Below, piece after piece: positions 35,179 through 45,599 of a stretch of DNA of 64,000 bases. The position numbers and the translations under genes were made by a program. The DNA comes from Pseudomonas sp. LS44 (GTDB taxonomy: Bacteria; Pseudomonadota; Gammaproteobacteria; Pseudomonadales; Pseudomonadaceae): NCBI RefSeq assembly GCF_024730785.1, contig NZ_CP102830.1:4254001-4318000 (forward strand). Direction: 5' to 3'. Position 1 is the first letter of the stretch, and each line of letters starts with the position of its first letter. The notes beneath the pieces were generated by a model. The model did no database searches and had not been told where the DNA came from. It was given only the letters and a program-made list of their open reading frames with translations.

Positions 35179-35712
35179 TCAATGCTGGGTCGTCGCGACC
35201 CGCTCGCGCAGCTGCTGCAGACCCAGCTCGAAATCGCCGCCGACCATTTTGTCCATGTTGAACACCAGGCCCATGGCCTTGGACACGAAATTACTCGGCC
35301 CGTCCAACGTCCACACCACGCGCGTCCCGGCATCGGCGGGGTGGAGCTGGAATTCGGCGACGCTGCTCATGCGAAACGGCTTGAGATACTCCAACTGCAT
35401 ACGCACCAGCTCACCGGGACGACTGAGTACGATGGTCGCACTGCCTGCGCCGACTTCCTTGTTGCCAGCCCAACGGTATTTCGCCCCTTCCCCGGTTGGC
35501 GGTCCCAGATACTCGACGCGCATCGCCGGATCGCGGCGGGCCCACGGCGACCACTGATGCCAGGCGTGAAAATCGTTGATCTGGGCGAACACCGCGACCG
35601 GCGGCGCCTCGATCAGCGCACTGCGCTCGACATGAAAGGTATCCGGTCGACGCGCCACGACTACCGCGAGGCCAGCGAGCAGCACCAACAAAACGATCAG
35701 CACAGTCAGCAT
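35179..35712 (-). CDS. SRPBCC family protein (polyketide cyclase/START-like)
   Basis: The 177-residue protein has an N-terminal hydrophobic helix (LTVLIVLLVLLAGLAVVVA, about 2-20) that is probably a membrane anchor, with the remainder outside the inner membrane. A START/SRPBCC fold follows: VERSALIEAPPVAVFAQINDFHAWHQWSPW, then RWAGNKEVGAGSATIV and AGTRVVWTLDGPSNF. Members bind hydrophobic ligands; none can be named here. It is the last of five minus-strand genes after the ECF42-type sigma factor, 33 bp from the SnoaL-like gene, so co-transcription is likely. Confidence 0.88.
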   Translation of the reverse strand: MLTVLIVLLVLLAGLAVVVARRPDTFHVERSALIEAPPVAVFAQINDFHAWHQWSPWARRDPAMRVEYLGPPTGEGAKYRWAGNKEVGAGSATIVLSRPGELVRMQLEYLKPFRMSSVAEFQLHPADAGTRVVWTLDGPSNFVSKAMGLVFNMDKMVGGDFELGLQQLRERVATTQH

Positions 35713-35745
35713 GTTGCGTCCTCTCAGGGTCCTGATTCCTGCGCC

Positions 35746-36192
35746 TCAGGGCGTGGCGTCAAACAGCGCTTTACCGCTTTCGATATCGACGGGAAAGGAA
35801 AAGTGCTCGTGGAAAATCAGCCAGCGGTCATTCAACTTGCGAAATCCTTGGGTAACGCGCGACCAACCGCCTTGGCAATTGCCCTCGGCATCGGTGCCGC
35901 CGCAATGCCCGAGATAATGGGCGATGGCCAGCTCGCCGCTGATGCTGATGTTCTGCTCGCTGACTGCATAGGTGGGCAGGCCCGGGCACATGGCCATGCA
36001 CGCCTGCCAGTGCGCCCGGTACGCGTCGCGGCCCTTGAATTGCAGCTGCTGGATGGCGTCGAATGCGACGATGTCCTCGCTGTAGGTGGACATCACCTGG
36101 TCGACATCCTTGGCCTGGAAGCCCTGCGCCCAGCTATCGAGCAACGCATGCAGCTGGGCAAGATCGCCGTGAAGTGGATTGGCGCTATTCAT
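35746..36192 (-). CDS. SnoaL-like / NTF2-fold protein
   Basis: The 148-residue protein (MNSANPLHGDLAQLHALLDS) has an NTF2-like pattern: the helix LLDSWAQGFQAKDVDQVMSTYSEDIVAFDAI, then RDAYRAHWQACM, and the C-terminal strands RVTQGFRKLNDRWLIFHEHFSFPV. This resembles DUF4440/SnoaL_3 ketosteroid isomerase-like proteins. A GGGAGAG site precedes the ATG at 36192. It lies 28 bp downstream of the DUF899 gene and 33 bp upstream of the SRPBCC gene. Its ligand or reaction is unknown. Confidence 0.87.
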   Translation of the reverse strand: MNSANPLHGDLAQLHALLDSWAQGFQAKDVDQVMSTYSEDIVAFDAIQQLQFKGRDAYRAHWQACMAMCPGLPTYAVSEQNISISGELAIAHYLGHCGGTDAEGNCQGGWSRVTQGFRKLNDRWLIFHEHFSFPVDIESGKALFDATP

Positions 36193-36220
36193 ATTCGCTC
36201 TCCCGCTGGATTGGAATGAT

Positions 36221-37012
36221 TCAGGACGTGCTCTGCGCCACACAGCAATCGTGGGCGGCGACAGGTGCCTGGCCGTACTGGTCGTGCAGCTTGACCCAGA
36301 ATTTCCCCTCGCCATTCAAGTCGGGCATGCCGTCCCACCCTTCCAGGCGGCCAAAGGGCGTCAGGTCGAGGTAGTTGGAGGTGCCGTCGAGCAGATCCAG
36401 ACCCCGCCCATAGGTGGAATAGCTGTGGAACACCTGCTCGCCATCGCGGACGAAGACGCTGAGGCCGGGCTGTTCGCCTTCCAGGTGGTAGTCCAGGCCG
36501 AGGCGCTGCAATTCGGCTTTATCACGATAGTTGTATTCGACCGGCAGCACGCTCTCATCGAGGGTCACGTGGAAGTCGTAGTTGAAGCGGCTGTCGAACG
36601 ACGAGTACCACGGAATCGTCCAGCCCATGCGCCGCTTGAAGACCTCCAGCTCAGCCAGCGGGGCGCGAGAGACCATCACCAGAGTGGTGCCGCGGGCATG
36701 CAGATGCGCCTGGTTGCCCATGTTGTCGACCACGTACGAGCAGCCCGGGCAGCCTTCGCCCCGGTCACGGTGGAACATGTAGTGGTAGATCAATAGCTGG
36801 TGGCGGCCGTCGAACAGATCGAGCAGGCGGACTTCGCCCTGCGGCCCCTGGAAACGGTAATCCTCCTGCACCGCGACCATCGGCAGACTGCGTCGCTCGG
36901 CGTTCAGGCGGTCGCGTGCGGCGGTAAAGGCTTTTTCCTTGGTCAGCAGGGCCAGACGCGCCTGGCGCCATGCTTCGCGGCTGGCCACGGGCGGATAGTC
37001 ACTACGGTCCAT
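36221..37012 (-). CDS. DUF899 family thioredoxin-like protein
   Basis: The 263-residue protein has DUF899 features: an N-terminal helix SREAWRQARLALLTKEKAFTAARD, RLNAERRSLPMVAVQEDYRF, LLDLFDGRHQLLIYHYMF, and the C-x-x-C-like GEGCPGCSYVVDNMG (about 96-99) at the thioredoxin active-site position. VMVSRAPLAELEVFKRRMGWTIPWYSS follows. Two further Cys lie at the C-terminus (HDCCVAQ). The fold suggests a thiol oxidoreductase, but no activity is established. The start at 37012 is the family start; the open frame upstream is not. It lies in the putative ECF42-type operon. Confidence 0.88.
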   Translation of the reverse strand: MDRSDYPPVASREAWRQARLALLTKEKAFTAARDRLNAERRSLPMVAVQEDYRFQGPQGEVRLLDLFDGRHQLLIYHYMFHRDRGEGCPGCSYVVDNMGNQAHLHARGTTLVMVSRAPLAELEVFKRRMGWTIPWYSSFDSRFNYDFHVTLDESVLPVEYNYRDKAELQRLGLDYHLEGEQPGLSVFVRDGEQVFHSYSTYGRGLDLLDGTSNYLDLTPFGRLEGWDGMPDLNGEGKFWVKLHDQYGQAPVAAHDCCVAQSTS

Positions 37013-37156
37013 CACGAGTACCTCCGGTTGCGGGTGGATTGCTGGGCGATGCACGCCGTGCGTGACACGTGTTGAAAACCCAGGCGCCCAGGTCGCGAGA
37101 CCGGTAACGAGCGCCAGGAAGCCAGGCCGACTGGACAATTCCTCAGGGGTGGCGAC

Positions 37157-37501
37157 TCAGAGTTGCAGCTCGCGCACCGGACGCACCTCGATGCTGCCGA
37201 CCCGCGCCGGGGGAATTTTCGCCGCCAGCTGGATCGCCTCGTTGAGATCACGGGCATCGACCAGATAGAACCCGGCGAGCTGTTCCTTGGTTTCGGCGAA
37301 CGGCCCGTCGGTGATCAGCTGCTTGCCGGCGCGGATGCGCACAGTGGTGGCGCTGCTGACCGGCTCCAGTGCCTCGGCGGCGACCAGCCGGCCGCTGACG
37401 CGCACCGATTCGCAGTAGTCGTTGCATTCGGCATCGCGCGGGCTGTCCGGCGCGCTGTGCAGGGTGGTTTCGTCGGCGTAGACCAGCAGCAGGTATTTCA
37501 T
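37157..37501 (-). CDS. YciI/DGPF domain protein
   Basis: The 114-residue protein begins MKYLLLVYADETTLHSAPD. It contains the name-giving motif D-G-P-F in KQLITDGPFAETKEQLAGFYLV (about 63-66) and the C-terminal EVRPVRELQL. DGPF/YciI proteins fold as a ferredoxin-like dimer with a conserved His/Asp pocket. They are the characteristic partners encoded next to ECF42 sigma factors, exactly as here. AGGAG is visible upstream of the ATG at 37501 (plus strand CTCCTTG). Function is unknown. Confidence 0.92.
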   Translation of the reverse strand: MKYLLLVYADETTLHSAPDSPRDAECNDYCESVRVSGRLVAAEALEPVSSATTVRIRAGKQLITDGPFAETKEQLAGFYLVDARDLNEAIQLAAKIPPARVGSIEVRPVRELQL

Positions 37502-37673
37502 GGCGGAGCTCTCCTTGAGGTGAAATGGCGCGCCTGGGTATCCAGTAGTCGAGCGCTGCGACGGCGAATCGACAAGCGCTGGAAAAATAATTTAGTTGGT
37601 TGCGCGGATGCACCAGTGACCCGCGCTGCGCTCGACCTGCGCGGCCCAGGCCACCCACAGATCCAGACTGGAT

Positions 37674-38924
37674 TCAGCCGTGGTCCAGTTCGGCCAGGCG
37701 GCGCTCGAGGAATTGCCGATCCGGGCCCTGCTGGCTGAGTTCCAGAGCACGCCGGTAGGCGGCGCGCGCCTCGGCGGAGCGACCCAGGCGCCGGCACAGG
37801 TCGGCGCGTGCGGCATGCGCAAGGTGATAGTCGTGCAACTCGCCGCCGCCCAGCAGCGCATCGATCAGCGCCAGGCCGGCCTGCGGCCCATCGCGCATCG
37901 CCACCGCCACCGCGCGGTTGAGCGCCACCACCGGAGAGGGCGAGACGCTCAGCAAGGCGTCGTAGAGGCCGACGATCTGCATCCAATCGGTGGCCGCCAC
38001 GCTCGGCGCTTCGGCATGCACCGCAGCGATGGCCGCCTGCAGGCTGTACGGCCCGAAACGCCGTGAGCGCAGCGCGGCGAGGACCAGGTCGTCGCCCTCG
38101 GCGATCAACTGGCGATCCCACAAGCCACGATCCTGCTCTTCCAGCAGCACCGGCTCGCCGTTTACCGACAAGCGCGCCGGGCGCCGCGCTTCGTGCAGCA
38201 GCATCAGCGCCAGCAGACCCTGAGCCTCGGGTTCGGCGAGCAACTCGACGAGCAGCCGGCCAAGGCGAATCGCTTCGGCGGACAGCTGACTGCGGGTCAG
38301 CGAGTCCCCGGAGCTGGCGAAATAACCCTCGTTGAAGACCAGATAGACCACCCGCAACACCGTCTCGAGGCGCTCGGCCAGTTCGCCGCGCCCCGGCACT
38401 TCATAGGGAATCCGCGCCTCGCGGATCTTCGCCTTGGCGCGCACGATGCGCTGCGCCACGGTGCTCGGCGGGCTGAGGAAGGCGCGAGCGATTTCCTCGG
38501 TAGTCAGGTCGCAGACTTCGCGCAGGGTCAGCGCCACCTGGGCATCCGGCGCCAATGCCGGGTGGCAGCAGATAAACACCAGGCGCAAGCGGTCATCGGC
38601 CAGATGCTCGTCATCCAGCGCCGTCTCATTTGCCGCAACGGCCGGCTCGGCGACATCGTCCAAGGGCTGGAAACGCGCCTGCCGGCGCAAGCCGTCGATG
38701 GCCTTGAAGCGCCCCGCCGAAACCAGCCAGGCGCGCGGATTGGCCGGAACGCCATCGCGCGGCCATTGCTCCATGGCGGCGCGAAAGGCTTCGTGCAGCG
38801 CCTCTTCCGCTAGGTCGAAATCACCGAGCAGCCGAATCAGGGTGGCCAGCACGCGCCGCGACTCATCGCGGTAAATGGCTTCCACGGTGGCGACCAGGTG
38901 ATTGGCGGGCGGTTGCTGGGGCAT
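37674..38924 (-). CDS. ECF42-type RNA polymerase sigma factor with C-terminal extension
   Basis: The 416-residue protein has an N-terminal ECF sigma-2 region (about 10-80; AIYRDESRRVLATLIRLLGDFDLAEEALHEAFRAA). Sigma-4 lies at about 110-165 (LTLREVCDLTTEEIARAFLSPPSTVAQRIVRAKAKIREA). About 230 further residues are helical and TPR-like (DDLVLAALRSRRFGPYSLQAAIAAVHAEAPS; GLALIDALL; LCRRLGRSAEARAAYRRAL). This architecture with an adjacent DGPF gene defines the ECF42 group, which has no classical anti-sigma factor; the C-terminal extension is thought to be regulatory. The start at 38924 (MPQQPPANHLVATVEAIY) was chosen over an open but non-typical 60-codon leader. It is likely the first gene of the five-gene set down to 35179. 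Confidence 0.92.
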   Translation of the reverse strand: MPQQPPANHLVATVEAIYRDESRRVLATLIRLLGDFDLAEEALHEAFRAAMEQWPRDGVPANPRAWLVSAGRFKAIDGLRRQARFQPLDDVAEPAVAANETALDDEHLADDRLRLVFICCHPALAPDAQVALTLREVCDLTTEEIARAFLSPPSTVAQRIVRAKAKIREARIPYEVPGRGELAERLETVLRVVYLVFNEGYFASSGDSLTRSQLSAEAIRLGRLLVELLAEPEAQGLLALMLLHEARRPARLSVNGEPVLLEEQDRGLWDRQLIAEGDDLVLAALRSRRFGPYSLQAAIAAVHAEAPSVAATDWMQIVGLYDALLSVSPSPVVALNRAVAVAMRDGPQAGLALIDALLGGGELHDYHLAHAARADLCRRLGRSAEARAAYRRALELSQQGPDRQFLERRLAELDHG

Positions 38925-38998
38925 CGACTGACAGTCCTGAAGGGGCCTCCCGAGGGTAGCGCCAGGTCGGCAAAAGGGCGAAGCAGCTGACCAACGGG

Positions 38999-39916
38999 TC
39001 ACGCCAGGCGCTGCACGTCGGGCAACTGCATCGCCGCCACTTCGGCTTGCAGATAGTCGCGCAGGCGGCGGAAGCGTTCCTGGCCGCGGCGCGCCTTCGG
39101 CCATACCAGGTAATAGCGGCAGCCACTGGCGACCGCCGTCAGCCAGGGCAGACCGAGGCGTTTTTCGGCGACGTCTTCGGCGACCATCAGCAGATCACCG
39201 ATCGACACGCCGTAACCGCGCGCGGCGGCGACGATGCCCAGTTCGAGCATGTCGAAAGTTTGTCCGCTTTTCAGCGGCACCTGCTCGCTGAGCTGCATGG
39301 CCTCCAGCCACTGGCGCCAGTCGCGGCGATCGGGGGTCGGGTGCAACTGCTCGGCGGCCTGCAGCCGCACCACATCCCAGGGGCCATCGGCCGCCGCCTC
39401 GGGCGCGCAGACCGGAATCAGCCACTCCTCGAAGAGCAGCGCGCTGTCCCATTCCTCGGGAAACTCGCCGCTACTCAACAGCACCGCGCAATCGTAGGGT
39501 TCGTGCTGGAAATCCACGGTATCGACGTCCATCCAGGCACTGGTGAGCTGCACCTCGATGTCCGGATTGCGCAGGCGAAAGCGCGACAGGCGCGCCAGTA
39601 GCCAACGCACGGTGAGCGTCGAGGGGGCTTTCAGGCGCAACGTGCCCTCCTCACTGCGCAGGCTGGCGCAGGCCCGTTCCAGGGCGGCGAAGCCATCGCG
39701 CAGACCGGGTAGCAGCAAGCGTCCCGACTCGGTCAGGCGCAGCCCACGGCCGGCGCGCTCGAACAGCCGACAGGCGAAATCGGCCTCGAGGGTACGGATA
39801 TGCCGGCTCACCGCACTCTGGGTGATGGCCAGTTCCTCGGCAGCGCGGGTGAACGACAAATGCCGCGCGGCCGCCTCGAAGGCGCGCAACGCATACAGCG
39901 GGGGCAAGCGACTCAT
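38999..39916 (-). CDS. LysR family transcriptional regulator (GcvA-like)
   Basis: The 305-residue LysR regulator has a winged helix-turn-helix at about 1-60 (LPPLYALRAFEAAARHLSFTRAAEELAITQSAVSRHIRTLE), closest to the GcvA/AmpR subgroup. A periplasmic-binding-like effector domain follows from about 90 (TLRLKAPSTLTVRWLLARL). It is 74 bp upstream of the ECF sigma gene on the same strand and divergent from the MATE gene, so either could be its target. LysR plus MATE matches the P. aeruginosa pair PA5293-PA5294, which argues for a link with the pump. Confidence 0.92.
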   Translation of the reverse strand: MSRLPPLYALRAFEAAARHLSFTRAAEELAITQSAVSRHIRTLEADFACRLFERAGRGLRLTESGRLLLPGLRDGFAALERACASLRSEEGTLRLKAPSTLTVRWLLARLSRFRLRNPDIEVQLTSAWMDVDTVDFQHEPYDCAVLLSSGEFPEEWDSALLFEEWLIPVCAPEAAADGPWDVVRLQAAEQLHPTPDRRDWRQWLEAMQLSEQVPLKSGQTFDMLELGIVAAARGYGVSIGDLLMVAEDVAEKRLGLPWLTAVASGCRYYLVWPKARRGQERFRRLRDYLQAEVAAMQLPDVQRLA

Positions 39917-40098
39917 GATGACTTTTACTCATACCTGCTAGTGCTTTTATCGGTTTGTGGCCCAAGGCTACGCTCCGCAGAATAGCGGCTATTGCCTGGC
40001 GCGAGACACTCTCGGCGCCGCCTGATCGATGATTCCTGATTATTTCTGACAGTCTGCGTAGCGAACTCGTCGCGCTGCTGCGCCTGGCCGGCCCGCTG

Positions 40099-41442
40099 GT
40101 GGCTGCGCAGCTCGCCCACGTGCTGATGGTGTTCACCGACACGGTGATGATGGGCCTGCTCGGCCCGGACGCGCTGGCCGCTGGTGCACTCGGTGCGGCC
40201 AGCTACAGCTTCGTGTCGATCTTCTGCGTCGGGGTAGTTGCCGCGGTCGGCAACCTGGTCGCCATCCGCCACGGCGCCAACGATGCCGCCGGCGTGCGCG
40301 CCATGACCCAGGCCGGGCTGTGGGTGGCCAGCGGTCTGGCGCTGTTCGCCGGGGTGCTGCTGTGGAATCTGCAACCGTTGCTGCGCCTGGCCGGCCAGGA
40401 CCCGGCGAACATCGCCGGGGCGATGAGCTTCCTGCACAGCCTGGTGTTCGCCCTGCCCGGCTACCTGCTGTTCATGACCTTGCGCGGCTTCACCGGGGCG
40501 CTCGGCCGGCCGGGGCCGGTGCTGGCGATCAGCCTGGGCGGTGCGGCGCTGAACTTCCTCCTCAACTACGTGCTGATCCACGGCCTGTTCGGTCTGCCGC
40601 GCATTGGCCTGACTGGCATCGGCCTGGTCACCGCGGTGGTCTCCAGCCTGATGGCGCTGCTCCTGGCCGGCTACATCCACCGCCAGCCGTTCTACCGGCC
40701 CTGGCCGCTGCTCACCGGGCTGCTGCGCCTGGACGTCGCCGCGCTGCGCGAGAACCTGCGCCTGGGCCTGCCGATTGGTGGCACCTATGTGGTCGAGTCC
40801 GGCTTGTTCTTCATTGCCGCGCTATGCATGGGCGCGCTCGGCAGCACCGAACTGGCCGCCCACCAGATCGCCATCCAGGCGGTGTACGTGGCGTTCATGG
40901 TGCCGGTGGGGATTTCCTATGCGGCGAGCTTTCGCATCGGCCAGCACTTCGGCGCCGGGCGCATCCACGCCGCGCGGCAGACCGGACGCCTGGCGATCGG
41001 CCTCGGCGGGCTGTGCATGCTCGGCTTTGCCCTGCTGTTCTGGCTGGCGCCGCAGGCGGTGGTCGGCCTGTTCTTGGATAGCCACGACAGCCAGCACCTC
41101 GCGGTGATCGAACTGGCCGGCCAGCTGTTGGCGATTGCCGCCTGGTTCGAGTTGTTCGACGGCCTGCAAACCATCGCCATGGGCGCGATCCGCGGCCTCA
41201 AGGATGCGCGCACGACCTTTCTGGTCGGCCTGCTCTGCTACTGGGGCATCGGCGCGCCACTCGCCTGGACCCTGGCGATGCCGCTCGGCTGGGGCGCCAG
41301 CGGCGTGTGGTGGGGGCTGGCCGGCGGCCTGGCCTGCGCGGCTGCCGGCCTGACCTTGAGCTTCGAATGGAAAACTGCGCAGTTACTGCGCGGCGGACTG
41401 TTCGCTGGCGCTCCTGAGTCCGCCCTACGGGACTGGCCTTAG
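40099..41442 (+). CDS. MATE family multidrug efflux protein (NorM-like)
   Basis: The product has 447 residues from the first canonical start (GTG) and twelve membrane helices in two bundles. Family segments: AQLAHVLMVFTDTVMMGLLG, AVGNLVAIRHGANDAAGVRAMTQAGLW, and AALCMGALGSTELAAHQIAIQAVYVAFMVPVGISYAASFRIGQHFGAG. It exports cationic drugs by Na+ or H+ antiport. The GTG cuts into the first helix; the coding pattern clearly continues upstream in frame (ISDSLRSELVALLRLAGPL, from an ATT at 40042) to a stop at 40030, and no ATG, GTG or TTG exists there. A rare ATT start or a mutated ATG is likely. The last residues (GGLFAGAPESALRDWP) are encoded by a repeat unit. Confidence 0.88.
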   Translation: MAAQLAHVLMVFTDTVMMGLLGPDALAAGALGAASYSFVSIFCVGVVAAVGNLVAIRHGANDAAGVRAMTQAGLWVASGLALFAGVLLWNLQPLLRLAGQDPANIAGAMSFLHSLVFALPGYLLFMTLRGFTGALGRPGPVLAISLGGAALNFLLNYVLIHGLFGLPRIGLTGIGLVTAVVSSLMALLLAGYIHRQPFYRPWPLLTGLLRLDVAALRENLRLGLPIGGTYVVESGLFFIAALCMGALGSTELAAHQIAIQAVYVAFMVPVGISYAASFRIGQHFGAGRIHAARQTGRLAIGLGGLCMLGFALLFWLAPQAVVGLFLDSHDSQHLAVIELAGQLLAIAAWFELFDGLQTIAMGAIRGLKDARTTFLVGLLCYWGIGAPLAWTLAMPLGWGASGVWWGLAGGLACAAAGLTLSFEWKTAQLLRGGLFAGAPESALRDWP

Positions 41443-41580
41443 CTGCAAATGAAAAACCGCGCCGTTGCTACCTCGTGGCAGGCCGCACACGAGGTAGGGC
41501 GTACTCGCATAGCAGTACGCCGGCGGGATCTGCAGAGTGGACGGCGGACTGCTCGCTACCCTTCTGAGTCCGCCCTACGG
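41391..41580. repeat. Cluster of short palindromic repeats overlapping the 3' end of the MATE gene
   Basis: Two direct copies of a unit of about 40 bp (CGGCGGACTG...TGAGTCCGCCCTACGG) lie at 41391-41430 and 41542-41580; each forms a GGCGGAC/GTCCGCC stem. Between them lie a 10-bp perfect inverted repeat, CTACCTCGTG/CACGAGGTAG (41468-41497), and a GTAGGGCGTACT...AGTACGCC hairpin (41494-41521). Copy 1 is inside the MATE coding sequence. The stretch separates the convergent MATE and GGDEF-EAL genes. Confidence 0.85.
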
Positions 41581-41605
41581 AGCTTTCTTGCGCATCGACC
41601 AGGCG

Positions 41606-43279
41606 TTACGAAGGCACGCCGCTCAGCAATGCCTGGGCTTTGCCAAACACCAGATAACGGGCCAGATCGGCCAGCGGCAGTGGCTTGCTGACCAGATAGC
41701 CCTGTACCTGATCGCAGCCGTACTGACGCAACAAGGCCAGCTGCCCGGCATCTTCGACGCCCTCGGCCACCACTTCGAGATTGAGGTTGTGCGCCAGGTT
41801 GATCATCGCCCGCACCAGTTGGCGGTTTTCCGCGCGCTCGCCCATGCCGCCGACGAAGCTGCGGTCGATCTTCAGCAGGCCGATCGGCAGGCTATTGAGG
41901 TGCACGAAGGACGAATAGCCGGTGCCGAAATCGTCCAGCGAGAAGCGCACGCCAAGTTCGGCGAGGCCATCCATGGTCTGCCGCACATGCTCGCTGCGGC
42001 GCATCACCGCGGTTTCGGTCAGCTCGAACTCCAGCCAGCGCGCATCCACGCCGCGCTCCTCGATCAGCCGCCGTAGGGTCGGCAGCAACTGGCTGTCCTG
42101 AAACTGGCGGAACGACAGATTGACCGCCATGTGCAGCGGCGGCAGGCCGCGCCCGCGCAGCCATTGCATGTCGCGCAGCGCGCGGGCCATCACCCAGTAG
42201 CCGAGCGGCACGATCAAGCCGCTCTGCTCGGCTAGCGGCACGAATTCGTTGGGCGCCAGCAGGCCGCGTTCGCGATGCCGCCAGCGCACCAGCGCCTCGA
42301 GGCCGACGATGGTGCCGCTGCGCAAACACAGGCGCGGCTGATAATGCAGCTCCAGCTCGTCGCGGCGCAGGGCCCGGCGCAATTCGCTTTCCAGGTCGGC
42401 GAGGCTGCGCGCGTTGCGGTTGATGCGCTCGTCGAACAGATGAAAACTGCAGCCCTGCTCGCTCTTGGCCTGCTGCATGGCGATATGCGCGTGCCACATC
42501 AGCGGGTCGGCGCCGGCGCCGGTCTGCGCGTGCGCCAGCCCCAGGCTGCAGCCGAGCAAGAGGCTTTCGCCGTCGATCCAGTAGGGTTCGGACAGCGCTT
42601 CGGTGATGCGTTCGGCGACCAGGCGGGCGCGCGCCCGATCCCGGCGGGTATCCAGCAACAAGGCGAACTCGTCGCCGCCGAGGCGCGCCAACTGGTCGCC
42701 GGCGGCCAACTGTGCCTTGAGACGGGCCACCACCTGCAGAATCAGGCGGTCGCCGGCCTGGTGGCCGAGGGCGTCGTTGGCATGCCGGAAGTTGTCCAGA
42801 TCGAGATGACCAAGCACCAGGCCGCGGCCATCGGACTCGGCCAGGCGCGCCGCCAGCAAGGTATGAAAACCCTGACGATTGGCGATGCCGGTCAGCGGGT
42901 CTTGCTCGGCGAGGCGTTGCAGGGTGCTCTGCAGATTGCCCTGTGCGCGCACATAGCGCAGACAGCGGCGCAGCACCTCGCCCCCGAACTGGCCGCGCAC
43001 CAGCCAATCGCTGACGCCGAGCGGCGCTTCGGCTGGCTCTGCGTCGAGCAGTTGGACAATCGGCAAGGGACATTGACCGGGGGCCGGTTGGAGCGCCGGA
43101 GTGGTCAGCAGCAGAGCATGGGCGTGGTCATCGAAGAGGTTGCTGGCAGCGTTCCAGGACGGCGCGGTGATCAACGAGATGTGACTGCCCATCGCAGCGA
43201 GATGCTCGCGCAACGACAGCGCCCAATCCGGCTCTGCAGCCAGCAGGACGATCCGCACAGGTTCGATGAACGCGGACAA
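41606..43279 (-). CDS. GGDEF-EAL cyclic-di-GMP turnover protein (ProE-like)
   Basis: The product has about 557 residues. The N-terminal 110-120 residues look like a degenerate receiver domain. GGDEF domain: RLGGDEFALLL is intact, but the I-site position reads AAGD instead of RxxD, so product inhibition should be absent. The EAL domain is apparently intact: LEALVRWRH, VNLSFRQF, FELTETAVM, LDDFGTGYSS, KIDRSFV, VAEGVED and QGYLVSKP. It is therefore probably a c-di-GMP phosphodiesterase. Synteny next to rep matches P. aeruginosa PA5295 (ProE). A TTG at 43279 has GGGAGG 5 bases before it; the alternative ATG at 43297 lacks a ribosome binding site. Confidence 0.93.
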   Translation of the reverse strand: MSAFIEPVRIVLLAAEPDWALSLREHLAAMGSHISLITAPSWNAASNLFDDHAHALLLTTPALQPAPGQCPLPIVQLLDAEPAEAPLGVSDWLVRGQFGGEVLRRCLRYVRAQGNLQSTLQRLAEQDPLTGIANRQGFHTLLAARLAESDGRGLVLGHLDLDNFRHANDALGHQAGDRLILQVVARLKAQLAAGDQLARLGGDEFALLLDTRRDRARARLVAERITEALSEPYWIDGESLLLGCSLGLAHAQTGAGADPLMWHAHIAMQQAKSEQGCSFHLFDERINRNARSLADLESELRRALRRDELELHYQPRLCLRSGTIVGLEALVRWRHRERGLLAPNEFVPLAEQSGLIVPLGYWVMARALRDMQWLRGRGLPPLHMAVNLSFRQFQDSQLLPTLRRLIEERGVDARWLEFELTETAVMRRSEHVRQTMDGLAELGVRFSLDDFGTGYSSFVHLNSLPIGLLKIDRSFVGGMGERAENRQLVRAMINLAHNLNLEVVAEGVEDAGQLALLRQYGCDQVQGYLVSKPLPLADLARYLVFGKAQALLSGVPS

Positions 43280-43553
43280 GCAACCTCCCCACCCCATGAC
43301 AATAAGTACAATCCATTGCCACGACGCGCCCTTAAAAGGCGTCTATCTCGCACGTCCTGTGCAGGTTTTTGCGCATCCTGCGGGAAACCCGGATTAGCGG
43401 CAAGCCCAATGCCGGCACGATCGTACGGGATTGCCCGATTTCGCCAAGCCTGTCGCTTTGCCATCATCGAAACCGCAATCAGGCTCCAGACGGTAACGGC
43501 ATCTCGGCTGCGGCCTGCTAGAATGCGCGCCCATTTTCCTTCGACTCGACGCG

Positions 43554-45575
<2,022 letters not shown>

Positions 45576-45599
45576 ACGCAGATCCTGAATGACGCTCCC

